64,000 nt of DNA, from assembly GCA_900543585.1 (NCBI GenBank), contig UQRP01000009.1, positions 1 to 64,000 on the forward strand, given 5' to 3'. The notes under the pieces were generated by a model. That model was not told where the DNA came from. It saw only the letters and a list, made by a program, of their open reading frames with translations, and searched no databases. Below, in pieces: positions 16,120-24,019 of this stretch (positions are counted from its first letter, which is position 1; the number at the start of each line of letters is the position of its first letter). A program made the position numbers and the translations under genes. The stretch is from an uncultured Prevotella sp. (GTDB lineage Bacteria; Bacteroidota; Bacteroidia; Bacteroidales; Bacteroidaceae).

Positions 16120-16530
16120 ATGTACACACTTTTCATTGTACTGATTTGCCTGGCATCACTGCTGATGATCTTCATCGTCCTCATCCAGGAATCAAAAGGT
16201 GGTGGCCTTGCAAGCAATTTCTCTTCCACCAATGCCATCATGGGCGTGCGTAAGACGACAGACTTCATTGAGAAAGCTACATGGGGCCTTGCCGCTGCCA
16301 TGGTTGTCTTCAGCGTTATCTGTGCTTACACAGCTCCCCAGGCTGTCACCGACGAGAGCGTTCTCGAAAAGACTGCCACAGAGACACAGACCACCAACCC
16401 TACCAATACACAGGGCTTCGGTGCTGGTCAGCCTGCTCAGCAGGGTGCACAAGGTGCTCAGGGCGCTGCTAAAGCTCCGGCTCAGGGCGCTCAGAAGGCT
16501 CCTTTAGCACCGGTTCAGCCTGCAAAATAA
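16120..16530 (+). CDS. secG: Protein translocase subunit SecG
   Basis: A 136-residue protein. Two membrane segments (about 2-20 and 50-70) flank the conserved loop IQESKGGGLASNFSS, diagnostic of SecG, a non-essential partner of SecYE that assists SecA-driven translocation. The C-terminus beyond residue 85 is an unusually long Gln/Ala/Pro/Gly tail with short QGAQ repeats. It ends 93 bases before tRNA-His, which has its own promoter. Confidence 0.92.
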   Translation: MYTLFIVLICLASLLMIFIVLIQESKGGGLASNFSSTNAIMGVRKTTDFIEKATWGLAAAMVVFSVICAYTAPQAVTDESVLEKTATETQTTNPTNTQGFGAGQPAQQGAQGAQGAAKAPAQGAQKAPLAPVQPAK

Positions 16531-16559
16531 AGAAATTTTGAAAAAAGTTCCGAATTTGT

Positions 16560-16590
16560 TTTGCGGTTTAAAATAAAAGCCGTACCTTTG
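16560..16590 (+). promoter_or_regulatory. Promoter of tRNA-His
   Basis: TTTG (16560-16563), a 19-base spacer and TACCTTTG (16583-16590) match the Bacteroidetes consensus. The tRNA 5' end lies about 33 bases downstream. Confidence 0.75.
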
Positions 16591-16623
16591 CACTCGCTTT
16601 TAAGACATAAAGCAAAACAACAC

Positions 16624-16698
16624 GGTGGGTGTAGTTCAGTTGGTTAGAGCGTCAGATTGTGGTTCTGAATGTCGTGGGTTCGAGTCCCTCCTCCCACC
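16624..16698 (+). tRNA. tRNA-His (GTG anticodon)
   Basis: The cloverleaf is complete: acceptor GTGGGTG, D-stem GTTC/GAGC, anticodon stem TCAGA/TCTGA with loop TTGTGGT giving anticodon GTG, and T-loop TTCGAGT. G16624 is the extra G-1 diagnostic of tRNA-His, facing C73. CCA is not encoded. Two U-U oppositions are apparent (positions 6:67 and 50:64). Confidence 0.96.
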
Positions 16699-16704
16699 CC
16701 TCCG

Positions 16705-16745
16705 AAAAATCCCTGTAGTCTTTCGACTACAGGGATTTTTGTTTT
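16705..16745. terminator. Strong intrinsic terminator after tRNA-His
   Basis: A perfect 16-base stem (16705-16720 with 16725-16740), a TTTC loop and T-runs on both sides. It can stop tRNA transcription and also the opposing lipoprotein transcript. Confidence 0.92.
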
Positions 16746-16762
16746 TGTCATTTTCTTATCGT

Positions 16763-17236
16763 TCAGAACCGTTTCAGATACAGGCGCCGGTCACTGCCCG
16801 TCAGCGTCAGCTTACTGCCATGGATGGTGTAGGAATACGTCTTGTTCAGTTGGTCCATACCAAAGGGTGCCAGGAGACTAACATCAGTAGAGAGAGAGTC
16901 AGTATCGTAGGAAGGGATATAGACATTGCCGATGGTCAGATTGCCATCATTAGCAGTAAAGCGGCACAGCACCGTACTAATTTCGTCCGACTTATCGCTC
17001 AACTCCAGCAGCTTCTGCTGAAAAGACCAGAAGATGAGCTGATTGCTGAGATCCGACACTGAGCTCACCGTAGTAGCGCCCGCAGCATCGGTGGAGAGAT
17101 ATTCGATACGCTCCAAATGCCAGAAGCCCTCAAGATCTCCGTCGCCACTGACATTGTCTGTATTGAAAGAGCAAGCGGCAAGGAAAGAAATAGATAGGAT
17201 GGAAAAGAGGAAAAGAAATATATTGCGTCTCATCAT
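16763..17236 (-). CDS. Lipocalin-like lipoprotein
   Basis: A 157-residue predicted lipoprotein (lipobox FLAAC, cysteine 22). The mature part starts GDLEGFWHLERIEYL and ends YSYTIHGSKLTLTGSDRRLYLKRF, a pattern typical of small lipocalin-like beta-barrel lipoproteins of Bacteroidales. I cannot assign a ligand. It follows the Wzi-family gene by 3 bases, so it is probably cotranscribed with it. Confidence 0.75.
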   Translation of the reverse strand: MMRRNIFLFLFSILSISFLAACSFNTDNVSGDGDLEGFWHLERIEYLSTDAAGATTVSSVSDLSNQLIFWSFQQKLLELSDKSDEISTVLCRFTANDGNLTIGNVYIPSYDTDSLSTDVSLLAPFGMDQLNKTYSYTIHGSKLTLTGSDRRLYLKRF

Positions 17237-17239
17237 TGT

Positions 17240-18835
17240 CTAAAACTTTAGCAGCCCCGTCTTCGAGACTGTGAATTGAAAACCATAGTTGTTACCATTG
17301 AGGATGCTACCGAAGTCGGCACCAAATCCAGCCTTGACATCCAAGCCGTTCAAGAACTTATGGCGCAGGCTATGGAAAGAATAGGTAGTCTCAGCGAGGA
17401 TGCTGACATTATGCCGTTCTTTCGTAAAAGGCAGCGTATAGGTTCCCCACCCTTTCTGATAGGTAGCGAGCACACGATAGCGGAAGCTGTCGTTGGGGTG
17501 CCCGCCAAGACCGAGGTGGAAGGCGATGAAGCGGTTGCCCTCAATGTCGAGCGACCCATCTGTGTTGAATATCGGCGAGCGGTACAGCGGATTACCCATC
17601 ACCTGCCCCCAATGCTGGTAGCCGGCATAGAATCCATGGTTGTAGAAGTTGTCGCGACCACCGATATGGTCTGGGATGGCTGAGGTATGGTCGTGGTAGA
17701 TAGGTCCACTCTGGTACTTGGTATACAGATATTCAAAGACGATATCGTTGAGCCAGGCGTCAGGCTTGTGGTTGTATTCCACACCCAGCATCCAGTCTTT
17801 GAGATCATAGATGGTATAGCGGTGCTTCCTCTTCACCTGCCATTCATCACCCTCACCATAGCCGTTATAGTCAACGAGAAACATAGCGGAATGGTCTTCA
17901 AAGAATTTGTCAGCATAGACAGCGAACCGGTTGCTCTCCCCGTCATAGCTCAGGCGAGCCACCCAGGAGCCTAACATATCGCCCTCTACATTCTTATAGA
18001 CAACCTCCCCGGGATCGCTGCCGCCACCGAAGACGGCATGCCAATAATCTTTAATCCCCGTGCCACCTTTCATCTCTATCATATTTCCAGCCCCATCAGG
18101 GTAATAGAGTTTACCCCCGAAGAGGCTCACCATCTCCAAGCCCATCTCAAAAGCCCATGGACAGAAGGCGTCCTCATTGCCTATCTTCAGATAGCCGGCT
18201 TTGGAATGGTATAGCACATCATCGGTGTATTTATGCGCATGCGCCGTGAAGTTGCCTTCCCATCCGCCATCGGTGAGCATACCGAAAGCGAGATGCCCTT
18301 TCAGATGCAGCCAGCCGCGCGTCAGCGGCACCGTCCAATAGTCGGGCAACGCCAAACGAATCTGCGGCACTGGACGCGCATTGATACCGAGCGTCTGCGA
18401 CCCGCTGCTGAGCAGTTGATTTTTCAGCTGCATCGGCTCTTCCTTAGCACCTATCGTCAGTGTGCCATGAAGCCAACGGCCCTCCACATAAGCTTGTTGC
18501 AGCACCACGTCGCTGGTATAGTTGACGGGGATGGCCACATCGACGCCATAGCCTAAGCCCAGCCGACGGTCTGCATCGGCCGACAACGGGCGGAAGATAC
18601 TGCCTCGCACATAGCCATTGGTCTCGTCGAGTGAACTGAGACCGTAGTGGTTGGCATTGAGCCACAAAGGTGTTTTTCCATCCGAGAAGCTTCCCTGCAT
18701 CTCTACCCTATAGGTCAGACTGTCGACAGGGCTCCACCGGTGCCTGCTGCTTCCGTCCGTACTATTTCCGCCAAAGGCAAAGAGTTGGGAAAGGAGAAGA
18801 AACAAGCCAAGAGTTAAAGTCTGTAGTTTCATCAA
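17240..18835 (-). CDS. Capsule assembly Wzi family outer-membrane protein
   Basis: A 531-residue protein with a signal peptide (about 1-22) and a body of alternating amphipathic beta strands ending in F (VSKTGLLKF), as expected for an outer-membrane barrel. Segments such as TPLWLNANHYGLSS, YVEGRWLHGTLTIGAKEEP and GHLAFGMLTDGGWEG match the Wzi family. E. coli Wzi is a surface lectin that anchors capsule; here that role is inferred. No capsule genes flank it. Confidence 0.85.
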   Translation of the reverse strand: MMKLQTLTLGLFLLLSQLFAFGGNSTDGSSRHRWSPVDSLTYRVEMQGSFSDGKTPLWLNANHYGLSSLDETNGYVRGSIFRPLSADADRRLGLGYGVDVAIPVNYTSDVVLQQAYVEGRWLHGTLTIGAKEEPMQLKNQLLSSGSQTLGINARPVPQIRLALPDYWTVPLTRGWLHLKGHLAFGMLTDGGWEGNFTAHAHKYTDDVLYHSKAGYLKIGNEDAFCPWAFEMGLEMVSLFGGKLYYPDGAGNMIEMKGGTGIKDYWHAVFGGGSDPGEVVYKNVEGDMLGSWVARLSYDGESNRFAVYADKFFEDHSAMFLVDYNGYGEGDEWQVKRKHRYTIYDLKDWMLGVEYNHKPDAWLNDIVFEYLYTKYQSGPIYHDHTSAIPDHIGGRDNFYNHGFYAGYQHWGQVMGNPLYRSPIFNTDGSLDIEGNRFIAFHLGLGGHPNDSFRYRVLATYQKGWGTYTLPFTKERHNVSILAETTYSFHSLRHKFLNGLDVKAGFGADFGSILNGNNYGFQFTVSKTGLLKF

Positions 18836-18869
18836 TTTTTACGTTATCCGTTTTGAAGCTACAAACTTA

Positions 18870-18877
18870 CAAAAATA
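18870..18877 (-). promoter_or_regulatory. -7 box for the Wzi-family gene
   Basis: CAAAAATA reads TATTTTTG on the minus strand, 35 bases upstream of the start codon. Confidence 0.45.
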
Positions 18878-19017
18878 ATTCGATTTACTACGCTTCTTGC
18901 ACACATTTCCCAAATAAAAGCTCCGGAAATGGTGATTGTTTGCCAAATTTACAAGCGCAGAGTAAGCCTTTGACACGCTCTTAGCAAGCAAAGGATACGC
19001 CCTCGACTATCTCATAG

Positions 19018-19047
19018 GGATTTTCCTTACCCCGATAGGGAAAATCC
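19018..19047. promoter_or_regulatory. Inverted repeat GGATTTTCC / GGAAAATCC
   Basis: Nine-base perfect arms (19018-19026 and 19039-19047) lie upstream of the -7 box of the Gly/Ser-repeat gene. A similar TTTTCCCTAT palindrome occurs at 32671-32695. It may be a regulator site or a hairpin. Confidence 0.5.
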
Positions 19048-19071
19048 TTTCACGGGTTGAGAGATTATGCC

Positions 19072-19079
19072 TACCTTTG
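19072..19079 (+). promoter_or_regulatory. -7 box of the Gly/Ser-repeat gene
   Basis: TACCTTTG matches the consensus, 28 bases before the ATG at 19108. Confidence 0.5.
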
Positions 19080-19107
19080 CGTCAGAAAAAACAAAAATCA
19101 TACGATT

Positions 19108-20136
19108 ATGAAAAAGTTTATATTTGCCCTTGTGCTGCTGTTTACCATGACAGTCTCGGCTTCAGCCATGAGCTACTCGCAAGCCCGCGATCAGGCGCTC
19201 TTTCTGACCGACAAGATGGCCTATGAGCTCAATCTTACCGATGAGCAGTATGAGGCGGCATACGAAATAAACCTTGACTACCTCATGCGCATTGACAACT
19301 ACGACGACCTCTACGGTGTCTACTGGCGTCAGCGCAACCTCGACTTGAGTTATATTCTCCTCGACTGGCAGTACAACGCTTATTGCGCCGCATCTTATTT
19401 CTATCGCCCCCTCTACTGGGATGGCGGCTACTGGCATTTCGGCATCTATGCCCGCTACCCGCACCGCGACTACTTCTACTTTGGCTGCCCGAACTTCGTG
19501 TTCACTTACACCGGTGGTCACAGCTGGTATATGAACGGTGGTCGCAGCTGGTATTACGGCCGTCGGTGGGTCGGTCCCCGCGACTTTGGTCCTCACCCCG
19601 GTATGCGCGTCAGATTCGACGATGGCAGATATGGCCACGGCTACCGCTATGAGCCCGGCAGAAGGACTTGGGCGTCAGCTCCCGGCAACATGCCGCAGCG
19701 TGGCAACACCCAGCAGGTCGGCAACCGCACCTTCGGCAACTTGCAGCGTGGTGGTGTCAACGACAGCCCGCTCCGCAACCGCACCTTTGGCTCTGGTTCG
19801 ACAAGACCTTCCACCAACGGCACACGCTCTTTCGGAATGCCACGGCAGAGCAGCACACGCTCCACGGTGAACATGCCGTCAGAGAGCTCTAACCGCACCT
19901 TCGGCAACCGCTTCTCCAGTGGCGACTCTCAGCCGGCACGCTCCTTCTCGCCATCCACACGCTCAACCAGCCAGCCCTCACGCTCCTTCGGCGGCAGCTT
20001 CGGAAGCCGCAACTCTGGTGGCAGCTTCGGCGGGCATAGCGCAGGCAGTAGCTTCGGAGGCCGTAGCACGAGCGGAAGCTTTGGCGGAGGAAACTCCGGC
20101 TCCTCAGCAGGCGGTGGACACTTCGGAAGAAGATAA
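19108..20136 (+). CDS. Secreted protein with Tyr/Trp-rich domain and RTFG/SFGG repeats
   Basis: A 342-residue protein that I do not recognise. Signal peptide at about 1-20. Residues 20-80 are helical and acidic (ALFLTDKMAYELNLTDEQY). About 85-165 is extremely rich in Tyr, Trp and Gly. The C-terminal half is low complexity with repeated NRTFGN, TRSFG and GSFGG units and ends in GGGHFGRR. The ATG at 19108 is chosen because the signal peptide starts there and the promoter lies just upstream. Export is likely; a structural or surface role is a guess. Confidence 0.75.
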   Translation: MKKFIFALVLLFTMTVSASAMSYSQARDQALFLTDKMAYELNLTDEQYEAAYEINLDYLMRIDNYDDLYGVYWRQRNLDLSYILLDWQYNAYCAASYFYRPLYWDGGYWHFGIYARYPHRDYFYFGCPNFVFTYTGGHSWYMNGGRSWYYGRRWVGPRDFGPHPGMRVRFDDGRYGHGYRYEPGRRTWASAPGNMPQRGNTQQVGNRTFGNLQRGGVNDSPLRNRTFGSGSTRPSTNGTRSFGMPRQSSTRSTVNMPSESSNRTFGNRFSSGDSQPARSFSPSTRSTSQPSRSFGGSFGSRNSGGSFGGHSAGSSFGGRSTSGSFGGGNSGSSAGGGHFGRR

Positions 20137-20157
20137 CAACCGCTGAGCCACTATCAG

Positions 20158-20673
20158 TTAGAGCATCAGCACTCGTATCTCGGCATTGTGCATCTTCACA
20201 ATCTCATTCATCGGCTTGTTGAAATAGACGCTCTGAATGGCCTTGTTGATGATGCCATGCCCGACAGCCAACACGATCTTATCAGGATAAGTTACTTTGA
20301 GCCACGTCAGGAAATTTCTGGCGCGGCTTTTTAATGATTCCAACGACTCCACATCATCGGGCCATTCGGTATGCTCCAGGTCAGGGATAAACTTTCCCGT
20401 AAACGAGCCCCAGTCGCGCTCACGCAGCAACGGTGTGGTGACGATATCCTCCCGCTTCACACCATGACCGGCAGCGATAATCTCGCATGTCTGGATAGCA
20501 CGGTTGAGATCGCTGGCTACAAAGACATCAATATGTTCACCTTTCATCTTCTCTGCCACCTCACGGGCCTGGGCTCTGCCTGTCTCGTTGAGCTCACCAC
20601 CCTGGTGGCCCTGTAAAATTTGCGCTTTATTGGCCACAGTCTCACCGTGGCGCACAAGATATAATGTTGTCAT
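20158..20673 (-). CDS. Histidine phosphatase family protein
   Basis: A 171-residue cytoplasmic protein of the phosphoglycerate-mutase-like superfamily. The catalytic RHG motif is near the N-terminus (LVRHGET, 7-13). The conserved downstream elements SDLNRAIQTCEII and RERDWGSFTGK are present, and the second histidine is in LAVGHGIINKA. Such proteins dephosphorylate small metabolites or act as cobalamin or mutase-type phosphatases; the substrate cannot be assigned. Confidence 0.9.
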   Translation of the reverse strand: MTTLYLVRHGETVANKAQILQGHQGGELNETGRAQAREVAEKMKGEHIDVFVASDLNRAIQTCEIIAAGHGVKREDIVTTPLLRERDWGSFTGKFIPDLEHTEWPDDVESLESLKSRARNFLTWLKVTYPDKIVLAVGHGIINKAIQSVYFNKPMNEIVKMHNAEIRVLML

Positions 20674-20680
20674 AATGCTG

Positions 20681-20688
20681 CAAAATTA
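20681..20688 (-). promoter_or_regulatory. -7 box of the histidine phosphatase gene
   Basis: CAAAATTA reads TAATTTTG on the minus strand, 8 bases upstream of the start codon; the leader would be very short. Confidence 0.5.
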
Positions 20689-20751
20689 CAAAGAAATCGA
20701 GACAACAAACACCTTTTCAGCGAAAATCCCCTTTCTTTGAAGATTTTACAT

Positions 20752-20759
20752 TATCTTTG
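20752..20759 (+). promoter_or_regulatory. -7 box of the DUF308 gene
   Basis: TATCTTTG fits the consensus, 19 bases before the ATG at 20779. Confidence 0.5.
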
Positions 20760-20778
20760 CATCAAACTTGCTTAAGCT

Positions 20779-21453
20779 ATGAAAGTATTACAAAGTTCTA
20801 TCTTCCGCGCTTTGTGCGCCATCGCCGTAGGTGCGCTCTTGGTGAAATACCGTGAGCAGACCGTGACATGGATCACCATTGTCATCGGCGTTGTCTTCTT
20901 CGTTTCCGGCCTTATCAGCTGCATCGCCTACTTCTCTGCCAAGCGCAAGAGCAACGGTGAGGATTACGACATCTACGATGCCCAGGGCCACCTCATCGCC
21001 CAGTCGAAGCCTACATTTCCCATCGTAGGCCTTGGCAGTCTCATCCTTGGTGCCATCCTGGCGCTGCTACCCACGACCTTCGTCAACGGACTCACCTATA
21101 TGTTGGCCGCCATCCTTATCTTAGGTGCCGTCAACCAGTTTTTCAACCTCACCATTGCCACCCGCTTCGCCCATATCGGCTTTATGTGGTGGATAGTGCC
21201 GGCCCTCATCCTGCTCTTGGGCATCATCGCCCTGATAAAGCCGTCGGCCATCGCCTCGGCCCCACTCCTCGTCATCGGCTGGTGTATGATGGTCTATGGC
21301 GTAATAGAAATCATCAACAATATCAAGATTCACCAATGCCGCCGACGCGTGAAGCATGCCACAACGAGCACCGGGGCAACCTCCGACCATGCTGCGGAGA
21401 CTGCCCCGGTATCAGACGACGCTTCCGAAGATACTACGGAACCAGCGTCTTGA
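20779..21453 (+). CDS. DUF308 (HdeD-like) membrane protein
   Basis: A 224-residue protein with about six hydrophobic helices in pairs (from AIAVGALLVKY through LLVIGWCMMVYGVIEIINNI), followed by a polar Thr/Ala/Glu tail. This matches the DUF308/HdeD family, whose E. coli member is an acid-resistance membrane protein; the role here is unknown. The 3' end overlaps the uridine kinase gene on the other strand by 20 bases. Confidence 0.82.
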   Translation: MKVLQSSIFRALCAIAVGALLVKYREQTVTWITIVIGVVFFVSGLISCIAYFSAKRKSNGEDYDIYDAQGHLIAQSKPTFPIVGLGSLILGAILALLPTTFVNGLTYMLAAILILGAVNQFFNLTIATRFAHIGFMWWIVPALILLLGIIALIKPSAIASAPLLVIGWCMMVYGVIEIINNIKIHQCRRRVKHATTSTGATSDHAAETAPVSDDASEDTTEPAS

Positions 21454-22057
21454 TATAGTTTGTCAACATTCCTATGCCCTTGACATTCTCCCCACCTTCA
21501 GGGATAATGACATCGGCATAGCGCTTTGTAGGTTCTATAAACTGCTCATGCATCGGCTTGAGCACCTTCAGATACCTGTCCACGACCATCGACACCGTAC
21601 GTCCGCGGTCGATGGTATCGCGCTGGATATTGCGAATCAGACGCTCGTCAGAATCGCAGTCGACGAAAATCTTCAAGTCCATCATATCGCGCAGCCGCTT
21701 GTTGATGAGCGTCATGATGCCTTCGATGATGATGACCGGCTTGGGCTCCACATGAACGGTTTCCGGCAACCGGTTGCTGAGAATATAAGAATAGGTAGGC
21801 TGCTCGATGGCATGGCCCTGCCGCAGCTCGTTGACCTGCTTGATGAGCAACTTCCAGTCGAAAGCGTCAGGATGGTCAAAGTTGATGGCCTTGCGCTCCT
21901 CCGGCGTCATGCCAGTCGTGTCATTATAGTAGGAGTCCAAAGGCACTACGGCCACAAAATGCGGGGGCAGTGCCTCCACAATCTTTCGCACCACCGTGGT
22001 CTTGCCCGACCCTGTGCCGCCGGCAATACCTATGATTGTTATCTTGTTGTTTTCCAT
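21434..22057 (-). CDS. udk: Uridine kinase
   Basis: A 207-residue kinase of normal length. The P-loop GGTGSGKTT is at 13-21, VPLDSYYND carries the catalytic Asp, NFDHPDAFDW binds the nucleoside, and the RNIQRDTIDRGR lid follows. It phosphorylates uridine and cytidine in pyrimidine salvage. It is last in a minus-strand series after the secreted EEP nuclease and the glycosylase-fold gene (gaps of 24 and 5 bases), suggesting an operon devoted to nucleic-acid or nucleoside handling. Confidence 0.95.
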   Translation of the reverse strand: MENNKITIIGIAGGTGSGKTTVVRKIVEALPPHFVAVVPLDSYYNDTTGMTPEERKAINFDHPDAFDWKLLIKQVNELRQGHAIEQPTYSYILSNRLPETVHVEPKPVIIIEGIMTLINKRLRDMMDLKIFVDCDSDERLIRNIQRDTIDRGRTVSMVVDRYLKVLKPMHEQFIEPTKRYADVIIPEGGENVKGIGMLTNYIKTLVP

Positions 22058-22062
22058 ATCAG

Positions 22063-22686
22063 CTATAGGGATTTATCGTTGTCATCATACAAGCCCAGTT
22101 CGGCGAACATCCTGTCGTAGAACTTTGCCTTCTCCTCAACTTTCATCGGGTAGGCTCGGCTGGAGCTCGGCTCACGGTAGAGGCCAATCTCTCTTCCTTC
22201 GAAGAGGAAGTCGCGGTGCTCACCCATCTTCATTTTCCGGGCGTCGATGCCATAGTGCTCGGTGAAGAGCGTGGTGGCCAGCTGCCCGGCTGCCAACACG
22301 CCCCGGCAGAGAGGCAGCGCCCGGAGCATTCCGTCAAGGTCGGCCTGCTCCACCACTTCCAAGTCTTTGTCAGAGGCTGTCCCCGTCGTACGGCGGATGC
22401 GCAGACAGGTGTCGAAGATGGCTATGCCCTTCTCACGCAAGAAGGCTTTCAGCGCGTCAAGACGGTAGGTCTTATGCTCGGTATCAACGAAATGCAGTTT
22501 GTCGCCAAAGAAGCAGATGCCGATGATGCGCCACATGTCGTTGGTAAAGTTGGGGTAATACCATTCCATGCACCAGCGCTTGGGGGCCGGCGGAAAGGTG
22601 CCGAGCATCAGCAACCGCGCATGGGCGGGCAGAAAGGGCTCAAAAGGGTGTGTCTCTATCGGAAGAGCGTCTGTAGAATCTGACAT
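22063..22686 (-). CDS. Uracil-DNA glycosylase superfamily protein
   Basis: A 207-residue protein. RLLMLGTFPPAPKRW (about 25-39) is the water-activating loop region of the UDG superfamily, YYPNFTNDMWRI follows, and the C-terminal SSSRAYPM segment corresponds to the second conserved loop. This matches a Bacteroidales family annotated as DNA glycosylase-like; base specificity is unknown. Spacing (5 bases to udk, 24 bases from the nuclease gene) suggests cotranscription. Confidence 0.82.
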   Translation of the reverse strand: MSDSTDALPIETHPFEPFLPAHARLLMLGTFPPAPKRWCMEWYYPNFTNDMWRIIGICFFGDKLHFVDTEHKTYRLDALKAFLREKGIAIFDTCLRIRRTTGTASDKDLEVVEQADLDGMLRALPLCRGVLAAGQLATTLFTEHYGIDARKMKMGEHRDFLFEGREIGLYREPSSSRAYPMKVEEKAKFYDRMFAELGLYDDNDKSL

Positions 22687-22710
22687 TATTATATATAAGT
22701 TACCTGGAGA

Positions 22711-23883
22711 TTATTTTTCTTTCTCCTTCGCCTTCAACTCCTCCAACTCCTGACTGCACTGCTCCATGAAAGCTTTCTCAGCCTCCGTATACGCAGGCAG
22801 AGAGAGGTCGCCGAGCTTCCCGGCCTTGATGCCCTGCTCTTTGACAAGGTAGACGACGGTGGGCAGGTGGTCACTATAGCCGTCGAGCCATACGCCACCA
22901 GCCGTCGTGCGGCGCGTGTTGCCTTTATATTTACCCTCTGTCTGGAAGAGGTAAGGCATGCGCTGAACCTCATTCTTAAAGAACTTCAGCGTAGAGAAGT
23001 CTTTCTGACCATTCTTGTTCAGCAGATTCGGCGAGAGGATGATCTGGTCGAAGAGATTCCACGAGCCCTGATACTGCAAGGTGCCAGTACCCTGCTTGGC
23101 CAGCACATTATACCAAGGATTATACATATCATCCTTGCCCACCATAGCTATCTCCTCCTTTGCCGAGAGCACGTTGTGCATACTCTTGTCGGTAGGGTCG
23201 TCATTCATATCTCCCATGACAATGACCTTGCAGTCTTTATCCTGCGCCATGACACGGTCCTTGACAGCCTTTATCTGAGCGGCACCCACCTCGCGGTAGT
23301 AGCTGTCGTTGAAACGGCTGGGCAGGTGGTTGACGATGAACACCACGTGCTCACCGGCCAGGGTGCCGCTGACGGCGAGGAAGCCACGCGTGCGGAATTT
23401 GCTGCTCTGCTTCTCCGTAGGGATATAGGGATAGAGCCGCACGTCGGCCACCTTGAACAGCGAGGGCTGATAGAGAAGTCCACAGTCTACACCACGAAGG
23501 TCAGGACCCTCAACATGGCAGAATTTGTAGCCCCGGGCTGCTAACGCCGGCTGACTGCAGAGCCCAACTAAGACGTTGTCGTTCTCTATCTCCGAGACAC
23601 CGACAACGGCGCAGCCCACACCCGGCAGCATACGAGTGCCCATGTCGCTGAGCGCCCGCGCCATGTTGTGCAGCTTGTGGCTGTACTTCATGCCATTCCA
23701 CTTATAAGAGCCGGAAGGCAGAAACTCGTAATCGTTCTTGCCAGCGTCGTGGCAAGTGTCGAATAAGTTCTCGAGGTTGTAAAAACCGATGCCATAGACA
23801 TTAAACTTCTTCTGCGCCGAAGCTGTCAGGCAGAAAACGAATGCTATGAGGATTGTTGAAAATAACTTCTTAAACATGCTCAT
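22711..23883 (-). CDS. Secreted endonuclease/exonuclease/phosphatase family protein
   Basis: A 390-residue protein with a signal peptide (about 1-23, ending TASAQ). The EEP fold is shown by YGIGFYNLENLFDT (metal Glu), VGVSEIENDNVL, VNHLPSR, VMGDMNDDPTD and a final YSDHLPTVV (catalytic His). EEP proteins hydrolyse phosphodiester bonds in nucleic acids or phospholipids. The signal peptide places it outside the cytoplasm. It is divergent from a TonB receptor operon, separated by 136 bases, and heads a group ending in uridine kinase. The C-terminus is a Glu/Lys-rich coiled tail. Confidence 0.9.
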   Translation of the reverse strand: MSMFKKLFSTILIAFVFCLTASAQKKFNVYGIGFYNLENLFDTCHDAGKNDYEFLPSGSYKWNGMKYSHKLHNMARALSDMGTRMLPGVGCAVVGVSEIENDNVLVGLCSQPALAARGYKFCHVEGPDLRGVDCGLLYQPSLFKVADVRLYPYIPTEKQSSKFRTRGFLAVSGTLAGEHVVFIVNHLPSRFNDSYYREVGAAQIKAVKDRVMAQDKDCKVIVMGDMNDDPTDKSMHNVLSAKEEIAMVGKDDMYNPWYNVLAKQGTGTLQYQGSWNLFDQIILSPNLLNKNGQKDFSTLKFFKNEVQRMPYLFQTEGKYKGNTRRTTAGGVWLDGYSDHLPTVVYLVKEQGIKAGKLGDLSLPAYTEAEKAFMEQCSQELEELKAKEKEK

Positions 23884-23979
23884 TCATATTTTCTGCAAAT
23901 TTCGGAAATTAAATCGAAACTAAACAACTTTTAAATGAAAAAATAACATTAAAAAACTGCTAATATCATAAAAATAAAC

Positions 23980-23987
23980 TATCTTTG
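23980..23987 (+). promoter_or_regulatory. -7 box of the TonB receptor operon
   Basis: TATCTTTG in the 136-base divergent gap, 32 bases before the ATG at 24020. The opposing EEP gene has only a weak box (GAAATTTG on the minus strand near 23896-23903). Confidence 0.5.
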
Positions 23988-24019
23988 CAGCATATATAAA
24001 CAATCACACAACATCTTTT

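Noticed and set aside
16625..17062. Plus-strand open frame starting in tRNA-His
   Set aside because: It crosses the tRNA and terminator and is antisense to the lipoprotein gene.
19162..19907. Long minus-strand frames opposite the Gly/Ser-repeat gene
   Set aside because: They are shadows caused by biased codon use of the real plus-strand gene, which has a signal peptide and promoter.
21434..21453. Antisense regulatory overlap of DUF308 and udk
   Set aside because: The 20-base tail overlap is ordinary for convergent genes and nothing indicates regulation.
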